Shown piece by piece: positions 7,063 to 10,583 of a stretch of DNA of 10,583 nucleotides (position 1 is its first letter; the number at the start of each line of letters is the position of its first letter). Position numbers and translations under genes: made by a program. This DNA is from Betaproteobacteria bacterium (lineage in GTDB: Bacteria; Pseudomonadota; Gammaproteobacteria; Burkholderiales; Rhodocyclaceae): contig JAGWUW010000051.1 of the NCBI GenBank assembly GCA_028868235.1, positions 1-10,583 of the forward strand, given 5' to 3'. The notes beneath the pieces are model-generated. The model was not told the DNA's origin. It did no database searches and worked only from the letters and a program-made list of their open reading frames with translations.

Positions 7063-7099
7063 GGGCCTCGCCGCGTCCGACCGGGGAGCGGCGAGGCCC
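7063..7099. repeat. Perfect 12-bp inverted repeat (strong hairpin) upstream of the MFS gene
   Basis: GGGCCTCGCCGC at 7063-7074 pairs perfectly with GCGGCGAGGCCC at 7088-7099 around a 13-nt loop. The loop can add three more pairs (7076-7078 with 7085-7087). It lies 64 bases before the chosen MFS start. No T-tract flanks it on either side, so it is not a standard intrinsic terminator on either strand. It may be a structured leader of the MFS mRNA or a stray repetitive palindromic element. Confidence 0.75.
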
Positions 7100-7240
7100 T
7101 GGGGCTACCGTTGGTAAGGATCACGGGATTTCCTTGTTGGACATGAGTTTCTGCCCTTGGGGAGATCTCGCTGTATTTTGTTCGCCAAAACAAAACACGC
7201 CTGCCATCAAGGCAAAAATCAGCAGTTGAGGCCGCCCCGC

Positions 7241-7256
7241 GTTCGGAAATCCGAAC
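7241..7256. promoter_or_regulatory. Upstream activator site 1 (AauR-like palindrome)
   Basis: GTTCGGAAATCCGAAC is a palindrome with 6-bp arms around AAAT. It is an exact match to TTCGG-N4-CCGAA, which from memory is the motif described for AauR, the sigma-54-dependent acidic amino acid response regulator of Pseudomonas putida. Its centre is about 130 bases upstream of the predicted transcription start of aspA, a normal distance for an enhancer-binding protein. The AauR link is inference; no regulator gene is in the window. Confidence 0.7.
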
Positions 7257-7272
7257 ATCCCAGCCCACCAAA

Positions 7273-7287
7273 ATTCGGATTTCCGAT
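7273..7287. promoter_or_regulatory. Upstream activator site 2 (AauR-like palindrome)
   Basis: The core TCGGATTTCCGA (7275-7286) mirrors site 1, with AT-rich centre ATTT in place of AAAT. It matches TTCGG-N4-CCGAA at nine of ten fixed positions. The centres of the two sites are exactly 32 bp apart, about three helical turns, placing both on the same DNA face for cooperative binding of regulator dimers. Its centre is about 98 bases upstream of the predicted start of transcription. Confidence 0.68.
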
Positions 7288-7323
7288 ACCCCTCACCTTC
7301 CAAGCGTCAAAAACCAACAAAAC

Positions 7324-7336
7324 AATCAAACACTTA
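7324..7336 (+). promoter_or_regulatory. Predicted IHF binding site
   Basis: AATCAAACACTTA matches the IHF core consensus WATCAA-N4-TTR at every fixed position. It lies between the two activator palindromes and the -24/-12 promoter, where IHF commonly bends DNA to bring the activator to sigma-54 polymerase. The short consensus alone is weak evidence; the position makes it credible. Confidence 0.6.
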
Positions 7337-7352
7337 CATCACAACCAAACCC

Positions 7353-7368
7353 TGGCACGCCCCATGCA
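7353..7368 (+). promoter_or_regulatory. Sigma-54 (-24/-12) promoter of aspA
   Basis: TGGCACGCCCCATGCA matches the consensus TGGCACG-N4-TTGCA with one mismatch (A for the first T of TTGC). The GG (7354-7355) and GC (7366-7367) doublets are separated by the required 10 bases, and the preceding C fits the consensus pyrimidine. Transcription would start near 7379, giving a leader of about 49 bases with AGGAG at 7416-7420. Such promoters need an ATP-driven activator, for which the upstream palindromes are candidates. Confidence 0.8.
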
Positions 7369-7427
7369 ATGGATTAAGCCATCCGCAGCCCCGGCTTGCG
7401 GTCACGCACAACCATAGGAGACAAACC

Positions 7428-8852
7428 ATGCCTAAAACTACTTCCCGCCTCGAGCACGATCTGCTCGGCGATCGCGAGGTTCCCACCTCCGCGTACTATG
7501 GCGTGCATACCCTGCGCGCCCTGGAAAATTTCCCGATCACCGGCATCTCGATCGCCGTCTATCCCGACCTGATCCGCGCCCTCGCCCAGATCAAGAAGGC
7601 GGCTGCTCAGGCCAACCAGCAACTCGGCCTGCTCGATGTGAAACGGGCCGACGCCATCGTCGCCGCCTGCCGCGAAGTCATCGACGGCAAGCTGCACGAC
7701 CAGTTCGTCGTCGATGTCATCCAGGGCGGGGCCGGCACCTCGACCAACATGAACGCCAACGAAGTGATTGCAAACCGCGCCCTGGAAATCCTCGGCAAGG
7801 AACGCGGTGACTACAAGTCACTGCATCCGAACGAGCACGTCAATATGAGCCAGTCGACCAACGACGTTTATCCGACGGCACTGAAACTGGCAACCTATGT
7901 CGGCATCTTCCGCTTGGTTGACGCCATGGCTTACCTCCGCAAGGCTTTCGAACGCAAGGCCGACGAATTCGCCGACGTGCTCAAAATGGGTCGTACCCAG
8001 CTGCAGGATGCGGTACCGATGACCCTCGGCCAGGAATTCTCGACCTACGCCGTGATGCTCGGCGAGGACGAGGAACGCCTGAAGGAAGCCGCCCTGCTCA
8101 TCCGCGAGATGAACCTCGGTGCCACCGCCATCGGCACCGGCATCAACGCCCACCCCGACTACGCCCCGCTGGTCTGCCGCCGGCTGGCCGAAATCAGCGG
8201 CGTGCCGGTCGTCACCGCCCCCAACCTGATCGAGGCGACCCAGGACTGCGGCAGCTTCGTACAGCTCTCCGGGGTGCTGAAACGCGTGGCGGTCAAGCTC
8301 TCCAAGGTATGCAACGACCTGCGCCTGCTCTCCTCCGGGCCGCGCGCCGGTTTCAACGAGATCAACCTGCCACCACGTCAGGCCGGTTCCTCCATCATGC
8401 CTGGCAAGGTCAACCCTGTCATACCGGAGGTTGTGAACCAGATCGCCTTCGAGGTGATCGGCAACGACGCCACCGTGACTTTCGCTGCCGAGGCCGGCCA
8501 GCTCCAGCTGAACGCCTTCGAGCCGATCATCGCCCATAGTCTGTTCAAGAGTGCGCTGCACCTGACCAACGGCTGCAAGGTGCTGGCTGACCACTGTGTC
8601 AATGGCATTACCGCCAACCGCGAACTGCTGCGTGAAACGGTCGAGCGCTCGATTGGTATCGTTACCGCACTGAACCCCTACATTGGCTATGCCAACGCCA
8701 CCGAAGTCGCCGCCGAGGCCTTCCGCAGCGGTCGGGGGGTTGCCGAGGTGGTCATCGAACGCGGCCTGATGAGCCCGGAGCAACTGGCCGAGGTTCTGCG
8801 GCCGGAAGTGCTGACCCGCCCGCAAGTCATTCCCCTGCCTGTCGCCGCCTGA
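7428..8852 (+). CDS. aspA: Aspartate ammonia-lyase (aspartase)
   Basis: This cytoplasmic enzyme reversibly deaminates L-aspartate to fumarate and ammonia. The 474-residue length and the whole sequence fit the aspartase/fumarase superfamily: EHDLLGDREVPTSAYYGVHTLRA (9-31), GGAGTSTNMNANEV (100-113), HVNMSQSTNDVYPT (137-150), and the flexible catalytic loop GSSIMPGKVNP (320-330), whose first serine (S321) is the expected catalytic base. The YYGVHTLRALENFPITG start and the HPNEHVNMSQSTND form favour aspartase over class II fumarase. The ATG is fixed by AGGAG at 7416-7420, 7 nt upstream. A symporter gene follows after 39 bases, and the sigma-54 promoter lies about 60 bases upstream. Together these point to an inducible aspartate-utilisation operon supplying fumarate and nitrogen. 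Long reverse-strand frames across the gene are shadows. Confidence 0.95.
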   Translation: MPKTTSRLEHDLLGDREVPTSAYYGVHTLRALENFPITGISIAVYPDLIRALAQIKKAAAQANQQLGLLDVKRADAIVAACREVIDGKLHDQFVVDVIQGGAGTSTNMNANEVIANRALEILGKERGDYKSLHPNEHVNMSQSTNDVYPTALKLATYVGIFRLVDAMAYLRKAFERKADEFADVLKMGRTQLQDAVPMTLGQEFSTYAVMLGEDEERLKEAALLIREMNLGATAIGTGINAHPDYAPLVCRRLAEISGVPVVTAPNLIEATQDCGSFVQLSGVLKRVAVKLSKVCNDLRLLSSGPRAGFNEINLPPRQAGSSIMPGKVNPVIPEVVNQIAFEVIGNDATVTFAAEAGQLQLNAFEPIIAHSLFKSALHLTNGCKVLADHCVNGITANRELLRETVERSIGIVTALNPYIGYANATEVAAEAFRSGRGVAEVVIERGLMSPEQLAEVLRPEVLTRPQVIPLPVAA

Positions 8853-8891
8853 TCCAGGCGCCCCTTCTTTTAGTTTCTCAAGGAAACCATC

Positions 8892-10193
8892 ATGAAAATG
8901 AATCGCCTGACCACCTGGATCGGCATTGCAATGCTCCTCGGCGTCGCTGTCGGCTATGCCTGCAACAGCATGGCCGGCAGCCCGGCCGCCGCCAAGGAAA
9001 TCGCCGGCTACTTTGGCATCCTGACCGACATCTTCCTGCGTCTGATCAAAATGATCATCGCCCCGCTCGTTTTCGCTACCCTGGTCGCCGGGCTGGCCAA
9101 TATGGGCGATTCGCGCACGGTTGGCCGAATTGGCGGCAAGGCGCTCGGCTGGTTTGTCGGTGCCTCTTTCTGCTCGCTGCTCCTCGGCCTGATCTTCGCC
9201 AACCTGCTGCAACCGGGCGTCGGCCTCAGCGTGCCGCTACCGGAAACTGGCGCGACACTGAATCTGAAAACCAGCGCGCTGAATCTCAAGGATTTCATCA
9301 CCCACGTTTTCCCGAAAAACATTTTCGAAGCCATGGCGGCCAATGAAATTCTGCAGATCCTGGTCTTCGCCGTCTTCTTCGGCCTGGCACTCGGTCACCT
9401 GCACAACCAGACAGCACGCAGCCTGGTATGCACGATGGAAGAAGTCGTTCATGTCATGCTCAAGGTTACCGACTACGTCATGCGCTTTGCCCCAGTGGGG
9501 GTGTTTGGCGCCGTAGCCGGTGCAATCACCACCAACGGTTTAGGCATGCTGCTCGTCTTCGGCAAGCTGCTAATCAGCTTCTACGTTGCCCTGGCCGCCC
9601 TCTGGGTCGTTTTGATCGGCGCCGGTTACTTCGTGCTCGGTAAGGATATCTTCCGCCTGCTCAAGCTGATCCGCAGCCCGATGCTGGTCGGTTTCTCGAC
9701 CGCCAGCAGCGAATCGGTGTACCCGAAATTGATGGAGCAGCTCGAAAAGTTCGGCATCCGCAACCGCGTCGTCAGCTTCGTGCTACCGCTCGGCTACTCG
9801 TTCAACCTCGACGGCTCGATGATCTACACCACTTTCGCCGCCCTGTTCGTAGCCCAGGCTTACGATATCCCAATGACGCTGACTGCCCAGATCACCATGC
9901 TGCTGGTGCTGATGGTGTCGTCCAAGGGTATCGCCGGTGTACCGCGTGCCTCGCTGGTTGTTGTCGCTGCCGTACTGCCCATGTTCAACCTGCCTGAAGC
10001 AGGCCTGTTGCTCGTCCTTGGCATCGACCACTTCCTTGACATGGGCCGCACCGTGACCAACGTGCTGGGCAATGCCATCGCCACGACGGTCGTCGCCAAG
10101 TGGGAAAACGCCATCGATCCGATCGCTCCGGAACTAGCCGATGCCGATGAGGCACTGCCGGTACGGGAAGAGGCCACCGCCCAGGCCGCCTGA
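8892..10193 (+). CDS. Dicarboxylate/amino acid:cation symporter, probably aspartate/glutamate uptake
   Basis: This 433-residue inner-membrane protein belongs to the DAACS (SDF) family, which moves acidic amino acids or C4-dicarboxylates with Na+ or H+. It has about eight helices plus the two re-entrant hairpins. The signatures are the serine-rich HP1 tip STASSE (269-274), NLDGS (305-309) in helix 7, SKGIAGVP (344-351) in HP2, and IDHFLDMGRTVTN (378-390) in helix 8. The DMGRT form, with D383 and R386, matches the archaeal aspartate transporter GltPh, where the equivalent Asp and Arg hold the substrate amino group and side-chain carboxylate; E. coli DctA lacks that Asp. This, plus cotranscription with aspA, favours aspartate over succinate as substrate. 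AGGAAA (8881-8886) precedes the ATG. An acidic, alanine-rich tail follows residue 405. Annotators may call it dctA or gltP; I leave the symbol open. Confidence 0.92.
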   Translation: MKMNRLTTWIGIAMLLGVAVGYACNSMAGSPAAAKEIAGYFGILTDIFLRLIKMIIAPLVFATLVAGLANMGDSRTVGRIGGKALGWFVGASFCSLLLGLIFANLLQPGVGLSVPLPETGATLNLKTSALNLKDFITHVFPKNIFEAMAANEILQILVFAVFFGLALGHLHNQTARSLVCTMEEVVHVMLKVTDYVMRFAPVGVFGAVAGAITTNGLGMLLVFGKLLISFYVALAALWVVLIGAGYFVLGKDIFRLLKLIRSPMLVGFSTASSESVYPKLMEQLEKFGIRNRVVSFVLPLGYSFNLDGSMIYTTFAALFVAQAYDIPMTLTAQITMLLVLMVSSKGIAGVPRASLVVVAAVLPMFNLPEAGLLLVLGIDHFLDMGRTVTNVLGNAIATTVVAKWENAIDPIAPELADADEALPVREEATAQAA

Positions 10194-10249
10194 GTCGAGT
10201 TGCTTCCTCCGGGTTCGGCCCAGCCCTCGAACGTCGAACCCTCTTGTCT

Positions 10250-10277
10250 GCCCGGTGCACCGCACCGGGCTTTTTTT
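10250..10277 (+). terminator. Intrinsic terminator after the symporter gene
   Basis: A perfect 9-bp stem, GCCCGGTGC (10250-10258) with GCACCGGGC (10262-10270), encloses a 3-nt loop and is followed directly by seven T (10271-10277). It lies 57 bases after the symporter stop codon and should end the aspA operon transcript. The next gene starts 19 bases beyond the T-run, so it needs either its own promoter or read-through. Confidence 0.95.
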
Positions 10278-10296
10278 CCTTATCCTGACAACCACC

Positions 10297-10583
10297 ATGA
10301 TCGACTGGACACTCCTCGCTCCCGCAGCCTTCTTCGCCGGCATGGTCGACGCCGTGGTCGGCGGCGGCGGTCTGATCCAGATTCCTGTCTTGCTCGGCCA
10401 ATTTCCGCAAACGGCCATCCCGACACTATTCGGTACCAACAAGGTTGCCAGCGTCACGGGAACCGGTGCGGCCCTGTGGCGCTATGCGCGCCAAGTTCGC
10501 ATTCCGTGGGTTATCGTCCTGCCCGCCACCGTCACCGCCCTGCTCGGCGCCTGGGGCGGCGCCGCGCTGGTCGCCTGGCTGCC
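10297..10583 (+). CDS. TauE/SafE-family (TSUP) membrane permease, 5' part
   Basis: The frame opens at ATG 10297 and runs off the window after 95 codons. The N-terminus (MIDWTLLAPAAFFAGMVDAVVGGGGLIQIPVLLG) is the hallmark of TSUP/DUF81 permeases of the YfcA type: a hydrophobic helix running into a D-A-V-V-GGGG-L turn. It is followed by TLFGTNKVAS and a second and third hydrophobic segment (about residues 49-60 and 69-90). Family members export sulfite, sulfoacetate or related anions, or have unknown substrates, so no substrate can be given. No clear Shine-Dalgarno precedes the ATG. The rest of the protein, including the repeated second half, is outside the window. Confidence 0.88.
   Translation, partial: MIDWTLLAPAAFFAGMVDAVVGGGGLIQIPVLLGQFPQTAIPTLFGTNKVASVTGTGAALWRYARQVRIPWVIVLPATVTALLGAWGGAALVAWL

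Larger units (their letters stand above)
7020..7427. other. Intergenic control region between the MFS gene and aspA
   Basis: This 408-base stretch separates divergent genes and holds no convincing gene; small frames crossing it have poor starts and no family resemblance. From left to right it contains: a perfect 12-bp inverted repeat (7063-7099); a 5-bp inverted repeat AAGGA/TCCTT (7116-7135); an A/T-rich inverted repeat TTTTGTT/AACAAAA (7176-7182 and 7189-7195, 6-nt spacer); two TTCGG-N4-CCGAA-type palindromes; an IHF-consensus match; a -24/-12 promoter; and the aspA ribosome site AGGAG (7416-7420, 7 nt before the ATG). From about 7287 to 7350 the plus strand is strongly A/C-rich, unlike the flanking coding DNA. 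A promoter for the leftward MFS gene must also lie here, but I could not identify one. Confidence 0.8.

Noticed and set aside
7176..7195. TTTTGTT/AACAAAA inverted repeat as an intrinsic terminator or a named operator
   Set aside because: The stem is A/T-rich and weak with no G+C core, no gene ends nearby, and I cannot link it to a known regulator; it is recorded only as part of the intergenic description.
7818..9212. 464-residue reverse-strand open frame across aspA and the symporter start
   Set aside because: It is antisense to two clearly recognised genes, with a composition biased to G, D, Q, A and H typical of a shadow frame in G+C-rich DNA, and resembles no family.

Overview
The window is a G+C-rich, gene-dense piece of bacterial chromosome, most likely from a betaproteobacterium. 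Rhodocyclales (Dechloromonas/Azonexus-like) is my best guess, from protein flavour and the MFS-ssb gene pair. That assignment is inference, with no rRNA or other marker to confirm it. Nine complete genes and two genes cut by the window edges are supported. No rRNA, tRNA, CRISPR array, insertion sequence or phage gene was seen.

Left part (1-2423, + strand): the 3' end of a probable B12-binding regulator; a 103-residue orphan protein with a good ribosome binding site; a stand-alone heptose-1-phosphate adenylyltransferase (rfaE2/hldE C-terminal type, LPS inner core); and, 5 nt after it, a membrane-anchored GGEEF diguanylate cyclase with an intact inhibitory site.

Middle part (2428-6998, - strand): in transcription order an MFS transporter, ssb, an HDOD-domain protein and the potassium transporter kup. 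The MFS stop codon overlaps the ssb Shine-Dalgarno, so those two are probably cotranscribed. kup converges on the diguanylate cyclase gene with only 4 nt between the stop codons. The MFS gene contains a run of ten C in its coding strand.

Right part (7020-10583, + strand): a 408-base intergenic region leads into aspartate ammonia-lyase and a dicarboxylate/amino-acid:cation symporter whose last helix carries the acidic-amino-acid type motif. The pair looks like an aspartate uptake and deamination operon (aspartate to fumarate plus ammonia) and ends in a strong intrinsic terminator. A TauE/SafE-type permease begins after it and runs off the window.

The most informative non-coding signal is the control region of that operon. 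It holds two TTCGG-N4-CCGAA-type palindromes spaced exactly 32 bp apart, then a perfect IHF-consensus match, then a -24/-12 (sigma-54) promoter about 60 bases before the aspA start. This is the textbook layout of an enhancer-binding-protein-activated sigma-54 promoter. The palindrome matches my recollection of the AauR (acidic amino acid utilization) motif of Pseudomonas. I see no wholly new biological system; the rest is recognisable housekeeping and accessory metabolism with a few oddities listed below.
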